From: Epiperipatus broadwayi
Lineage: Eukaryota; Onychophora; Udeonychophora; Euonychophora; Peripatidae
Length of the DNA stretch: 64,000 nt
NCBI GenBank assembly: GCA_028023455.1
Contig: JAQFVV010006454.1
Span: 791,001 to 855,000 of the forward strand
Direction: 5' to 3'
Shown here: positions 1 through 12,540 of the stretch, one piece after another
How the letters are laid out: the number at the start of each line of letters is the position of its first letter
Numbering within the stretch: the first letter of the stretch is position 1
The notes under the pieces: generated by a model
Seen by the model: the letters and a program-made list of their open reading frames with translations, nothing else
What the model was told of the DNA's origin: nothing
The model's database searches: none
Made by a program: the position numbers and the translations under genes

Positions 1-1755
1 TTCTGATTGTGAAACCAAAAAAAAAAAAAGGTCTCAATTACCGTAACAAGCAAGAACATTAAATTATCACACGGATCCAAGAAAATAACTTTCTTGTCGA
101 TTTTCCTGAATTAGACTCTGATCTTGGTGATCACAAAAGGCAAAATATTATGAGTAAACAAGCCAACTTCTCTTCCCTTGCCCAAATGCAAATAAACTTT
201 AAAAAAGACGCGATTAATACGGTAAACAAAGGGTTAGGTAGTTACGCTACAGCAATTGCAAACACATAACCAAAAGAACAACAGCAAAGCAAAAATAAAC
301 AAACAGAATCAAATACAATTTTAGACTTTGATGATGAGAACTATGATGAAAACACGGACAATATAAATGTCCTGTACTTAAATGAGCATAATCCAGCTCT
401 CAATATCAATAATTACCAAACAGTAAGTGAACAATTCAATGCTAGAATCCCTCTCATGCTATTTAACTCCTTTTTGAAATACCACAGCAATAACACTCTA
501 ATCCTAACTATTACAAATGATCAATGCCACCCTTTTTTCCTTTTCCTACAGATAAACTTTTCCAACTCATCAAAGATAAACATCTCATTGATGCTATTAA
601 AAAAATATACGATCATCCCAATGGTAGATATTTTGTAGTAGAATTCCACAACATTATGCAAAAAAAATTTTTTAAAAAAAACCAGCTTACACTTGATAAC
701 AAATATCTAATTAAAATAGACATGAACAAAAACAGAATAGTTCATGGTCTTGCTAGAAACTGTTATTATGAGTTTTCACATAGCTGACTTGCAAAAGCTT
801 TTAACTAAAGTAGGCACAATCACGCATTTTCAGTATTTAATGAAAAAAAAGAGCTGATATTGAACTACCTTCAAATACAGCTGCATTCACTCTTAAAATG
901 CATCAGGACACTTTTTTGGACATTCCATCTATTCTGGAAGAACCAAAGTGTCCAATCTTCATCTTAATGAGAGGTGGCAAGCCATAGCGTTTTCTGTGTG
1001 GTGAGAGAATCCATCTACTCAGAACATGTCCCAAAAAATTTTGTGAAATGTGTAATCTGAAGAAGACAAAATTCCATAAATGACAGACCCATTCCAATAA
1101 ATTACCAAGTACCACTCAACAGTCAACATGTAAGGCTGCCACACAAGTTCAAGAAGTAGATGAAGATATGGAAATAGACATAGAACATGACAAGCTCAAA
1201 CAAAAATCAACAAAAGCTCAAAAATTTAACAAAGACCTTCTTCCAAGTACACAGCAAGCTCATGCACAATCCAAAGATTTTTCTTCAACCAAAACACCAC
1301 ATAACATCAATTTGTCTCTGACATATAACTAGGAAGACTTCTTAGAACATCAATTAATCCAAGATTCTTTGCATAAAACATACAAATATCAATCACATGA
1401 AGAGAAAGACCAAAGACTCCTCCGGCTCCATGGTGGAAGAAACAATTTTTTCTACAGCAGACTCTGATATTGAGAACACAGAAAATGATAAAAAGTAATC
1501 AAAATATCAAGCTCAAGAAGTAAAAAAGACCAAAAGAGATCTAAAATAAGTGAGCAACTAGAAGATGATAGCCCTCACACAATTGAAACTTCAATATTAG
1601 AAAACAAACAGAGAAATAATACTCCTAAGACAACTTCCAATAGGAATATAAAACTGCCAATCACAGCACAAATAACTACAGTATTAACAAGCGGTGATGA
1701 TAATTCAGACAAAACAATAGATTTCACTAAACAAATGTTTCTTCCTGAAGAATAA
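1..1755 (+). pseudogene. ORF1-like region of Tx1-type LINE with zinc-knuckle remnant
   Basis: No continuous frame survives. Between about 940 and 1085 one frame gives RFLCGERIHLLRTCPKKFC followed by EMC, which is a CCHC knuckle (C-x2-C-x4-H-x4-C) whose first Cys has become Arg, plus a second Cys pair. Gag-like zinc knuckles are common in ORF1 of Tx1/L1-type LINEs, where ORF1p binds the element RNA in the ribonucleoprotein. The stretch after it is rich in Lys, Ser and Thr codons and has stops every 50-150 bases. It sits directly upstream of the endonuclease/RT region in the same orientation, as expected for ORF1. The call rests mainly on the knuckle and position; the rest is not recognisable. 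Confidence 0.55.
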
Positions 1756-1809
1756 CGCAAAGAACATTAAATACAATAAGTTTTAACCCTAACTTCTCAT
1801 AATTTAAAT

Positions 1810-4800
1810 GTGCAGCTTAAAATTGGAGGCATAAATGTCATCATCAGATGGTTGGAAAAAGTGGAACTAGACATCATTTGTTTCTCAAAAACAAAACTGC
1901 ACTTACAATCTAATCTTAAAATTAATCAACTACTGAATCAATATGGATTATTTCAATATATACCTGCTAACACTGCTTCCTCTGGAGTAGCCTTTTTAAT
2001 CGACAAAAAGCTACCATTTACCAAATGTAAAACACTATATCTCAGTAACTAATTCTCACAATCACAATTAGAAACAATACTATTAACTCAGTCTATCTAT
2101 ATGCTACCAACACACCTAATGTTATGTTTTCAATAGTAAGCACAATAAACCTGGTACTCACAACCAATACATCATCTACTATTTACTTTGGTGACTTCAA
2201 TGTGGATTATAACAAATATAATCTGAAATATCTACATCTTCATAATAGTCTTTTGCTGTGTGGAAGAGGGTTTTTTTTTTATTGGGTGCTTACTCTTTCT
2301 ACACTCTATACAAAAAATCACTGATAGACCTCTTGTACTACTTTTCCAAACTACATCATGATCTACATGCAGAGTTGCAGTTTGTTCCTTTTCCGATCAT
2401 CTGGCACTCATAATCAGCCTTCACATTAATCCATCTGATCCAGTGAAAATAAATCATTCAACTTCCACTCATATGCTCAATAAAGCAACTACTACTGAAT
2501 GGCTTTTCTCAGAAGCATATATCTTATTTGACAAGATTCAGTTATTATCACTGCTGCCGATTCAGGCATGGTCCACTTTTATTGGAATCCTCAGCTCGCT
2601 TATAGAATATCATACCAGAAAGGCAAAGGGTCCAAGATGGTTACTCAAAGATCTAGATCAAATCACAGATAAATTAACTAACACCAACAATGATCTCTCT
2701 ATAGAGCAAATAATGCAACTTAAAAATGCAATATAAAGACAACCAAAAGGCCTTTGCTGAATATATTGCCACAAAAAGATCCAAAATCTTTTTGGCAAAC
2801 CATCACTACTGGACAATAGGAGCTACATAATATGTGATGTGGGTTCAGCCACTCAACCTACCCCCTCCATGATTTAAAATTGATATGGAAAATTGTGGAA
2901 GACCTGAAATGCTTCAGAAGATACAAACACATTTTCAGACAAAACTTCAAAGTAAGGATTTTTGAAATTAGTAATATCTGGAACAACACTGATGACTCTT
3001 TGGAGCATAATATCACTAAAGCTGAAGAAATACAGAAACTTAATGAATGTCCTGAGAGTTCCCACCTTTGTCTTCATGCCATTTCCCAGTTTGTTTTTTT
3101 ACATCTTAATTATTTCTCTGCACCAATAGTTTGTGGAATGATTAACATGCTAGCAGCTGATTTTCAATGCATTTCTGATTTATATCTAATAGCACTGATC
3201 CCTTTTTTAAAAAAAGATAAATCCTTCACCATTAGAGAACATCCAACCAATATCCATGGCCCCTTTGCTAATTAAACAATAGAAGCAATAGTTAAAGATC
3301 GCATAGAAGATCAGCTCTAGAATCACATCACACCTTATCAATTTGCTTGAAGGGGTTCTTCCATCAGTGATACAGTTTGTCTTTTCTCACTCCTTATGGA
3401 ACATATCAGAAAACATAGAAAATCTTCACAGATTGTCATTTAGCTTGACTTTTCTTTTGCCTTTGATTCTGTAATTCCTTTGGTTTTATTACACACTCTT
3501 CAAGAATATGGAGCTCCGAGTGTCTTTATCAGAATCATTGGGAACCTTATTCACAATATATTAGTTTTCACATCACTTGATGGAAGAATCTCTTCTGGCT
3601 TTAGGCTTAATCTTTCAATTCCTCAGGGTTCTCCACTAAGCACACTTTGTTTTATAGCATACCTCAACCCTCTTCTGCTTGAGATTGAGATACTTAAAAA
3701 AGAGGTACCTCACATTTCCTATGTGGATGATGTAACCATTTTTTTGCCAAATAAAAAGTTTCTTACAATCATCCAACAAATTATTAATAAATACGAATCC
3801 AAATTAAATTTCCGTGTAAATTATTCCAAATCTTCTGTTTGGAAGATATTCACTGGCACACCCATACAATTTCAATTTACTTCAGAACCCAAAAATTTTT
3901 TAGGCTTTCAATTGTAAAAATCTTTTACACAAATGAGAAAAGATATTCAACATAACATTCTTGACAAAACCATAAAAATGGTGAATTCACTGACTCAAAT
4001 TTTGCTCTCCCTACCTGGCAAAACTTCACTATTAAACATGCTGATATTTCTGAGAATAAACAACTTCCTGCCTATAATCAAACCAACCAAAGTCTTTGTC
4101 AATAAGATTAATTCCACCTGCTCCAGACTTTTTTGGAAGGGCAAAGTGGTTGCTATTAGTATAGCCAAAATGCATATGCCTAAAGAATTAAATAGGATGG
4201 GACTACATTCATTCTCCACATGCTATGCCCACAAAGTATTTAGTGCCTTACGAGCAATGTACAGGGAACAAGAAAATTCAAATTTTCCTCTTCCAATAGA
4301 ACCCACAGATATCCCTCTCCCATTGAGAATAAGTGGATTGTGGGAATTTTAAACTTTGCTAAAGGACTCATAAATGTAACAGTCATCCTTCCAATGCAAA
4401 AAGACATACTGGGAAATTTACAGCCTGATTTATAAGGATCAAGCTTTACTTCACAGTGAAATTGGTCTAAATAACAAACTATTAATCAAAAAACTCAAAA
4501 GTTGGTACATTGAATCAAAATATATCGACTTTATCATAAAGCTGAACCTATTAGCATTACCCACTAACCACTTTCTAGAGTAGAAAAGAGGTTTTAATAA
4601 CATCGATCCTCAATGTCAAATTTGCAAAATGTCTGATGAAACTATTCAACACTCCTTTACATGTGTTTTTACTTTAGCACCATTAAAGCATTGATACCAT
4701 CTAAAGTCACAGTTGATATTAGAATGTTATTATCTATTAAGACAGCCATCAACAGTGGTGATATTACCATAATCAGATTGACCATTTTCCTTTCTTATGT

Positions 4801-4860
4801 GGTCTGGATTATCAGATGCCATTTATCTTTAAAGAAAACACCCTCAGTGCCTTGAATGCC
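1810..4860 (+). pseudogene. ORF2 of Tx1-type LINE: endonuclease-reverse transcriptase, broken
   Basis: Would encode the polyprotein that nicks target DNA and reverse-transcribes the element. Visible pieces in order: endonuclease start LKIGGINVI...DIICFSKTKL (1810-1920) and its IYFGDFNVDYN motif near 2178-2211; RT block GRISSGF...IPQGSPLS (about 3580-3645); catalytic YVDD at 3720-3731 within HISYVDDVTIFLP; NFLGFQL (about 3893-3914); post-RT FWKGK and PKELNRMGLHSF (about 4130-4215); C-terminal CQICKMSDET...H...C (about 4610-4668). Several frameshifts and stops separate them (for example at 2052, 2324, 2736, 3275, 3917 and 4352), so no protein can be made. YVDD replaces the more usual FADD of this clade. 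A second, independent relic of the same type lies on the other strand at 31.5-32.5 kb. Confidence 0.85.
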
Positions 4861-5120
4861 TATATTGGAGTAATAAAAAAATTAGAGACAAAGACAAAAT
4901 GCTCATTCTTCAAATTTATTTCAGGATATGTGGAATAAGGTAGTTTTTATAAACAATTTTTCAATGCATACCTCAAAATTACAAGGAAACAACTTGTTTG
5001 GGACTAGAACTAGAGTAACTTTTTTGAAGCAAAAGATAGTTTAGTTCAAAGTCATGTAAATTTAATTTAACAATTGTAACAATTTTTTTTCTTGTTTAAT
5101 AAATTATTTGTTTGTTTTTT

Positions 5121-6013
5121 TTTAAAAATAATCTATGCCTTGTTCATTTATTAATTGATACATTGTTCAGTTTTAGCTATCAATTTAAGCAATCATGCAA
5201 ATGGTTTCTGTTGTTTGTATTTATTAAGTCTTTCCAAGAGAGAGAATGTGTGGCTTATTTTGATACTTCTAGGTTATGCAATTGGGTGTCCATTTATTTA
5301 CTTTCAGGTCATGTAATTGGATATCCATTTATTTACTACCATCCATTTTTCTTGTGACTTTACTTCTTATTGTGTGTTTATTATGTGAGAACATTTAAGA
5401 CATGTACATTTTTAAAACTATTTGGGTCTACTGCATTATTTTCAAATAAAGTAGTTTATTGTTACTAATGAGCTCTTATTATTTCAACAGCTTATAAGCA
5501 TTAATAAGTAAAAACTATATAAATTATTTTTGTGTAGTGTCCAACTTTATTTACAATATCATAATAATTACATTTTCACACTGGTTTTATACATCAGTAG
5601 TATTGCAATGGAATTATCAACCTTTAAGTGACCTGTTTAAAGACATATGTTCATGATTCTCTGTATATAATTGCTAGTTGGTTAATCTTTTAAACAAAGT
5701 CGGGGAACTTTTTAAATATAATATAAATTTCAAATGCTTATATCAGCAGTAATTTATACTACTAAGTTTACTGCTTATTGTATACATTTATTTTATTGTA
5801 TTAAAGTATTGTCATGATGTAAATAAATAGTTTTTATTCATCAAATATATTTATATGTTCATTGTCATCATCACATCAATTATCCAGAAAATTCAATTTA
5901 AAAGATTATTGAACATTATTGTATATGAGAGTAAATTTCATATGTTACATTAAAAATTATTTATTCAAATTAATAATCTTTCTTTATACCTGCATTATTT
6001 AAAATAAGATATC
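5121..6013. other. AT-rich intergenic sequence, nothing recognised
   Basis: No coding signal, repeat structure or RNA motif recognised on either strand. Short open frames here look like chance in T-rich sequence. Confidence 0.6.
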
Positions 6014-6022
6014 ATGCTGTTT

Positions 6023-6176
6023 TATATGCACAGTGACAATATTCGCTTAGAAGTTGAACTCGCACCTTTAGATTTTTGAATATCGAATTTAAGGCAAACG
6101 CTTGCCTTAAATTCGATATTCAGAAATCTAAAGGTGCGAGTTCAACTTCTAAGCGAATATTGTCACTGTGCATATA
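6023..6176. repeat. 75-bp-arm near-perfect inverted repeat with 4-nt loop
   Basis: Positions 6023-6097 and 6102-6176 are reverse complements with a single mismatch (T against C within the gattt(t/c)tga block), separated by acgc. RNA from either strand would fold into one hairpin of about 75 bp. It is more GC-rich than its surroundings. It could be the tip of a foldback element, or a template for small RNAs if transcribed. Confidence 0.9.
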
Positions 6177-6360
6177 GGCCAGCAACATCCGAAGAAGAGT
6201 GGAGAATAATACTATTCGAAACATTGTGTAATTACTAACCTGTATTGTCTATTTGTGTGTTATTACTAACAGGTTGTTTGTATTTGGAAAGTTTCAATTT
6301 TCTATACGTTCCACATTCACTTATAAATGATGGAAATAGTCCAACATATCACATCTTATT
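6024..6360. mobile_element. Small hairpin-bearing insertion with candidate 10-bp duplication
   Basis: A 337-bp block between two copies of atgctgtttt (6014-6023 and 6361-6370). Its left half is a nearly perfect hairpin (6023-6176). Its right half contains CCGAAGAAG...CGAAAC (about 6190-6224), resembling the hairpin motif downstream of both Penelope relics in this window. No coding potential. The flanking repeat is short and AT-rich, so the boundaries are tentative. Confidence 0.45.
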
Positions 6361-6405
6361 ATGCTGTTTTGTCTTTTATTACAAGTGTGCTCAGTGATAT
6401 TAGAG

Positions 6406-6864
6406 CAGGGATGGCCAACTTTTGTGTTCATAAGATCTACTTTTTATTTTTAAAATGTTTTGCGATCGACTTGTCATGGACGTAACCTAAGTGGAAGGAG
6501 GTGTAAAATATGTACCATTTTCATATATCTGCCTAGTAAAATATAATTATTTAATGAGCCAAAAAACTCATGTCGGGGGAATTAAAGCAACATGTGTAAT
6601 TATTAACAATATTTATTAATTCAAATTAGCTACATTAAATCAAGATTAAAAATATTATTTTCAATAATAATACGACTTAGTACACTTCATCTATCTAGAA
6701 TTGGAAAAAAATTTAGAACAAAAACAAAAATAACAAAAAAAAACTTGAAAATCTTGACTTAATTTGTTTCACTCGTTACCTAACAGTTTTTGCCAGATTG
6801 GCCTCGATTGAAAATGGCTTTGCGATCGACTGGTGGATCACGATCGACTTGTTAGATACCCCTG
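6406..6864. mobile_element. hAT-type non-autonomous transposon (MITE)
   Basis: A 459-bp non-coding element. The left end reads CAGGGATGGCCAACTTTTG and the right end, on the complement, CAGGGGTATCTAACAAG. Just inside both ends are repeated GCGATCGACTTG / GATCGACTGG blocks, at 6462-6475 on the left and 6820-6852 on the right. CAGGG(A/G)T termini with internal GATCGAC repeats are typical of a widespread hAT-derived MITE type. The flanks (tattagag left, atgcagag right) share only the last four of eight bases, so the 8-bp duplication has decayed or the boundary is slightly off. No transposase remains. Confidence 0.7.
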
Positions 6865-9800
6865 ATGCAGAGGGTAGCATAAAAAATAGCATTTCTGATT
6901 GCTACATTATTTTAATTTTTTGGTACAAGATTATACACTCAACTATTTCTGTAATGTTTACAAAAGCTATATGAAATTGTTTATAATAAAATAAGAACTT
7001 GAAAATGCTTTGAGGGTATTTTTATTGATAGGCAAATGTTGTTTGAAGTATTCAGATACTTGAATACCATTTATTGTTACTATCTAATTTATTTTAAAAA
7101 TGAAATATAATATTATAAAAGATAAGAATCTGATAAGAATATCTAGTGAATAAGAACCTAACTTGTTATTTCATATAATAGTGTTTGATTGTTAAGCAAA
7201 GTAATTATTTCTTTATCAAATATGAATAAAACACTGAAATGTAGATCAAATAACAGCCCAATATATAGATAAAATATGAATCCAATATTTAGAAAAAATA
7301 AGAACCTAATATTTGGAAGATAACCTGAGATTTCAATAAGAACACAAAAATAAATAAGAACCTAAAATAAGATTTACACATAATAAAAACCTGATACTTT
7401 ATTATTTGTGTTTGGTTGTTTTATCTCAAACATCCACTGACATACTACATGTTGTGAGACTTCATTTTCTAAACTTGTATATGTTTTATAGCACTTAATC
7501 TCTATATTAGACAACATTTAGAAAAGAATTTTTTTAAATGCAAAAAAGTGTTAACAGTTTATTAATATCTGACTATGGTTTGTTCAAATTAAATAATAAA
7601 TAAAATATCCATGTATTAAAATATTTTCAATAATTATAATTGTTAAAAATTATTAAATTATAATCTTAAATCACTGGAAGAAGAATATATTATAAAATAG
7701 AAAAATAAAAAAATTGTTAACTTGTATATGTTTACTATAGCAGATTTTAAAGCCATACAACATCTTTTAATGAGAACTTCTTTCAAAAGCAACTAAAAGC
7801 ATTCACAGTTTTTCTGCCTTCTTAATTTTGTCATCTTATATTAATTTAGAATCATTAGATTTGTCATTCTTACAAAATATCATAGTTGCACAGGATTAGA
7901 ATGTTTTTATCATTATTGTAACTTGTATTAGCCTACAATTTTTTTTTAAATAACATAGATCCTATGGTACTGCTTTTATTGATTTTTTAATTGAAAAAAA
8001 TCTGAATAGTTCAGTATTTTATATACAGTCAGGAAGTATCAATTTTATTCTGCTATTCTTAAAGAAAAGTTTTACTTCTTCTTGATGATGCTTTATGTGA
8101 AGCTCATCATTAATATCACCACCTGTCAAAATTGACATAATGTCAGAATTTTTTCAAATATTTTATATTTATAAATATCAATTTTTAAAACAGAATTTGA
8201 TAGATTATCAAAAATACAACTTTGTTCATTCATATATACATGAAAAAATTGTTTATTTTCAGAAATATTATTTACAGTAACTTCATTGATGATTGTTATG
8301 TTACATTGTTTTTATTTACAAGACAATTTTTAAATATTTAAATAGGTCAAATATATTTTTTTTAGAATATGATTTTTTATATAAAATTATATTTTAAAAA
8401 AATCAATTACAGTTTACTGAGTTTTAATACAAAGATTTTATAGAAGTTAAAGATTAAACACTTTCAAAAATTCTTACCAGATTAAAAAAATTGAAAATAT
8501 CAGAATTTTAAATGGTTTACATCTGATTGTATTTTTATAAATAAAATAATAAATGGAAATTTCAATGTATAAAAATTTTATCACCAATTACATATGTTAA
8601 AAATAATTAAATTATATATTTATATTTAATGATGAAAAGTTAGTGAATAACATTATATATTATTATGTAAATGTTAGGTACTCATATATTCTGACTGACT
8701 ACAATTTTAAATTAATTTTTTTTCAAATGTTAATAGAACCATATTTCATTTTTGGTTATTTTTATTTTATCATGCATGTTCTAATTTTAAAAATTACTCA
8801 TTTTACAATATTCAAACTAACTTTCTTCTTTGCTAAGTTCTAGTTTGAAAGTTTTATCTTTACAAAGTGATAGATTTTCCACCACAATTGTACTTTTACA
8901 ATCAGATTTATATTTTATTCACGGCATCATTTTTATTTGAATTTATTTCTAACTTTCAGTTTTTCACACAATTTACTTAATAACCAGGCTATCAATTCAG
9001 AATTACATTTTATTTTGTGATCATTAGTAGTCAATCTATGGCATTTTCAGTCTCTCTGCCTATTATACACTACAGATAACTTTGTCAGGTAGCAATGTCA
9101 ACCAAACAATAATTGGCAAATAGCAAACTATTTTATATTTCTTATTTGTTCAAATAATTTATTTATAGATGAAATTTTAAATAGTAATAATAACTTCATT
9201 TCTTTAATGCTGATTTAAGTCTATTTCATAAAATAACCTAAAAATAATTTTCTGTTTATTTCAAATGGCATTAGCTACTTCTTTTGGTAAGTTGTCTTCA
9301 AAACTGTCAACTACCAACAGAATTTTACTGTCAACTGAGAACAACAACTTCAGCTAAAATTAAGGAGATCTTATTAGGAATGTTTTATCTTTTTTTATAG
9401 TTACTGTCTTTCCATGTGACTTTTTTTTTCCTGAAATTGAAAAACAAAATTTAATTGTTGTTTGAAAAATGTGTTGATTTGTTTATCACAAGAGACATTT
9501 GCTTTTTAAACAGTTTCTGATTTATGAGTCACTTAATTAATAATTTGAATGTAAAAAAAATAACTTAGTTCAAATTATATTTTCTTTCTTTCACTTCTAA
9601 CAACTGTTTAGTTTATAATAATAATTAAGTTTAAACCTTAAAACATAAAATTAATATTACATAATTATTAAAATAAATATATTTATTTTTATTTTACAAA
9701 CAAACAAGACTTTATTTCTAAATATGTAATATTGAATTTATAAGAAAATTTCAATAACATCTAATTATATAAAATAGAATTTGGAATACTTGTAAATCTT

Positions 9801-9984
9801 ATAAACGATTAAGTTGTATTTCAATTTTAGCTCACCACAAAAAAATGAATATGACATTTTTATTCATAATAAAAATAATCATCACAAATAAAAAAAATTA
9901 ATTCATGAAGCTACTTTTTTTATATATTTTTAAATAAATCACTTAATATAAAATATCATTATATAACATCATAATTATTGTTCA
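6865..9984. other. AT-rich sequence, nothing recognised
   Basis: About 3.1 kb of very AT-rich DNA with homopolymer runs. The only structure seen is a loose scatter of short ataagaaccta-like words between about 7120 and 7400. No domain or RNA motif could be recognised on either strand. Confidence 0.6.
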
Positions 9985-9987
9985 AGT

Positions 9988-10659
9988 GAAAAGGAATATA
10001 AAAAAGAAGTAAAATTAATAGTAAAGGAATTTTAAAAAAATGAGTATCCAGAGAATGCAATAGTGAAAAATATAAAATTAATAGAAGATAAATATAAGAA
10101 AGGTAATAAGAAAGAAGAGAGTGTTAAATATAGAAATAAAAATATAAAGAAGGAGTATATAGGGGTTAAAACATATAGTAATAATATAGTTAAGGATGTT
10201 AATAAAATTATTAGAAAAATTAATAAAAGATATAATAATGTAATTAAGTATAAGGTAGTAAATAAAAAAATAAAAAATATAATGAATATATTAGATAATA
10301 AATACATTAAAGATATGCAGAAATGTATAAATGGCATATATCAAATAGATTGTAGATATTGTAAGAAAAATATGATAAGGACTAAATATGTAGGGGAGAC
10401 AAAGAATTCTATTTTTACGAGGTTAAATTAACATAGGTATGATAAAAATTCACTGATTTATTTGCATACTATGGAAACAGGGCATGTATTTGACAAAGAG
10501 AATATAAAAATGTTAGGATATACTAATAAAAGAAGAGATAGAAAAATAAAAGAAGCAATACTAATTAAGAGGATAAGGCCTAGTTTAAATAGGGATGGGG
10601 GGACTAAGAATGTTGTGTTGGTAGATGTAGTATGGATTTATAGGCTTACTAGTAATTAA
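9988..10659 (+). pseudogene. Penelope polyprotein C-terminus with GIY-YIG endonuclease domain
   Basis: One frame stays open from 9988 to 10659 except for two stop codons, near 10033 and at 10429-10431; there is no frameshift. The N-terminal part (EKEYKKEVKLIVKEF, then KNEYPENAIVKNIKLIEDKY) matches the linker after the PLE reverse transcriptase. The endonuclease follows: NGIYQIDCRYCKK (GIY), TKYVGETKNSIFTRL (YIG seen as YVG, with the catalytic-type Arg), HTMETGHVFD, then RKIKEAILIKR (conserved Glu) and the family signature LNRDGG. GIY-YIG domains nick target DNA for PLE insertion (established). Arg is encoded almost only by AGA/AGG and the codons avoid C. It is dead as written because of the two stops, but the motifs are well kept, so the insertion is not ancient. 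Confidence 0.88.
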
Positions 10660-12507
10660 AAATAAGAATATATATATATGTTTTAGGAGTGTATGAATGT
10701 GCATATGAGTAGTGAATATTGAATATAAAATTAAAATATGGTTTGGAAAAGATATTGATGTTAGCATGTTTATTGTTGTGATTGATTAATAATAATGGTA
10801 TTAATAATAGTAATAAAAGTAAATAGGTTTAAAAGTTATATTATGTGGATATACATAAAAGATTTGTAGAGATTATTAATAAATATAGGTTAAAAATAGT
10901 TATAAGTTTTATAAAATTGATAACAGAGGGAGTTGATAGTAATAATAAATAATAAAAAGGGTAATGTTGTTTAAAAGTTTGTAAATTTGTTATAGAAATT
11001 TAAAAACTAAAAGTAATAATAAAATAGTTTTAAAGGTAATAAAAAATGGTCTATTGGATAGTTTTGTGTTATAGATAAGGAAGTAAAAAGGTATTATGTA
11101 TTAAACAAGATAGATAATAAAATGAAAAAATAACCGTAGAAATAAAATAGATTTTAAAGATAATATAAATTGGGGCATTAGATGTGGTTTGTATAGTTAT
11201 ATATGTAATTTATAAGTAAGTTGAGTATTTATGTGGGTGGGTATGTATAAATGTATAGGGGGATAGATATATGTAGGTATATGTGTTATGAATATAGGTA
11301 TATGATGAGAATATAGGTATATATATGAATAGAGGTATATATTGGGAATGTAGGTATATATACGAATGTGTTTTAAGGGATAGAATTATATTTTTGGATA
11401 TATATATGTGTGTGGGTGTATAAGTGTAGGTAGGGATTTGTTAATAATTTTTAAATTGTTAATTTTTTAAATTGTTAATTTTTTAATTTTGTAATCTTTT
11501 ATTTTGGATATAGTTTTATGTATTGGGTTTATATATTGGTTTTATATATTATTTTAGTTATATGTATAGAGGTAATGTGAAGATATATATATATGTAGGA
11601 AATATGGATGTTTGATATGTATATTTAGATGTGGAATAATGGTAAAGTAGCTATTTATAATATTGGAATATAGTTAATGATTATAATTGGGAAGTTGGAA
11701 GGTAAATAGAATTATAAGTTTTATAATATTGATAACAGAGAAAGCTGTTTTAAATGAATAAATAAGATAGAAAATTTTGAAAAAAACGGTCATTTTAATT
11801 TAAGTTAAAACGACTGTAAGAAAGAGGGAAGTAATAATGTTAAAAATATTATTTAGTGAAATAGAGATAAAAGTTATAAAAAGTAAAATTAAAGATAGTA
11901 AAGTAAAAGATGTTATATATTAGATAATTATAAAAATAATAATAATAAAATAGTATTAAATATTATAAATAATATTAAAAAGAAGAATATTTAAAAGGTT
12001 GATTTAAAAATAAGTAAAGATGGAATTGTTTAAAAAGGTAAAAAATTAAAAAACAGTGAATTGGATATGTTTTGTATTTTATATATGTGTAGATAGAATA
12101 TACATATGGATGTGTATTAGTAAAGATATATGAAGATTGTATATATGTCTATAGGTGTACATATATCTGTATATGGATGTATATATGAAGATTGTATATA
12201 TGTCTATAGGGGTATGTATATCTGTATATGGATGTATGTTTAAAAGAGGTATGTCTAGGTATTGGATATGCATATATATATATAGATGTAGATATAGATT
12301 ATATATATGTCTAGGGGTGATATAGATTTATATGTGTATATATATGAAGAAAATATATGTGTATATTTTGATATATATGTATATATGTGTGTGTTTTATA
12401 TATGTGTGTAAAATGATGGAGATATATATATATTTGATTTATATAAGATTTATACATATATATGTGAAATGATAATTATGTATTTGTATTATTCAAATCT
12501 TGTAGCT

Positions 12508-12540
12508 CTGAAGAAGACTGCTGGACAGTCGAAACTGTAA
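12508..12540 (+). ncRNA. Penelope 3' hairpin motif, hammerhead-like but imperfect
   Basis: CTGAAGA (12508-12514), an extra A, then a perfect 5-bp stem GACTG/CAGTC (12516-12530, loop CTGGA), then GAAAC (12531-12535) and TGTA. This is the CUGANGA...GAAA layout of a hammerhead with one additional base before stem II. Hammerhead motifs are established in PLEs. Stem I is only about 2 bp here, so activity is doubtful. Confidence 0.6.

Larger units (their letters stand above)
1..5120 (+). mobile_element. Degenerate Tx1/L1-like LINE, entering from the left edge
   Basis: A long sense-strand non-LTR retrotransposon, broken by many stops and frameshifts. It has an ORF1-like part with a zinc-knuckle remnant (about 940-1085), then an ORF2 with AP-like endonuclease (1810-2330), reverse transcriptase (about 3230-3920) and a C-terminal region with a Cys-His motif (about 4610-4668). 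It ends in a T-rich, AATAAA-containing tail near 5050-5120. The 'MPKELNRMGLHSF'-type block after the RT and the C-terminal CxxC...H...C are features of the L1/Tx1 superfamily (established family knowledge). Assignment to Tx1 rather than L1 proper is inference. The 5' end is outside the window. Confidence 0.8.

Noticed and set aside
8643-8843. 66-codon Phe/Ile-rich frame
   Set aside because: Composition is that of random AT-rich DNA; no family resemblance.
10032-10337. 101-codon hydrophobic frame on the minus strand
   Set aside because: Antisense to the Penelope frame; its Leu/Ile/Phe richness follows from C depletion of the other strand.
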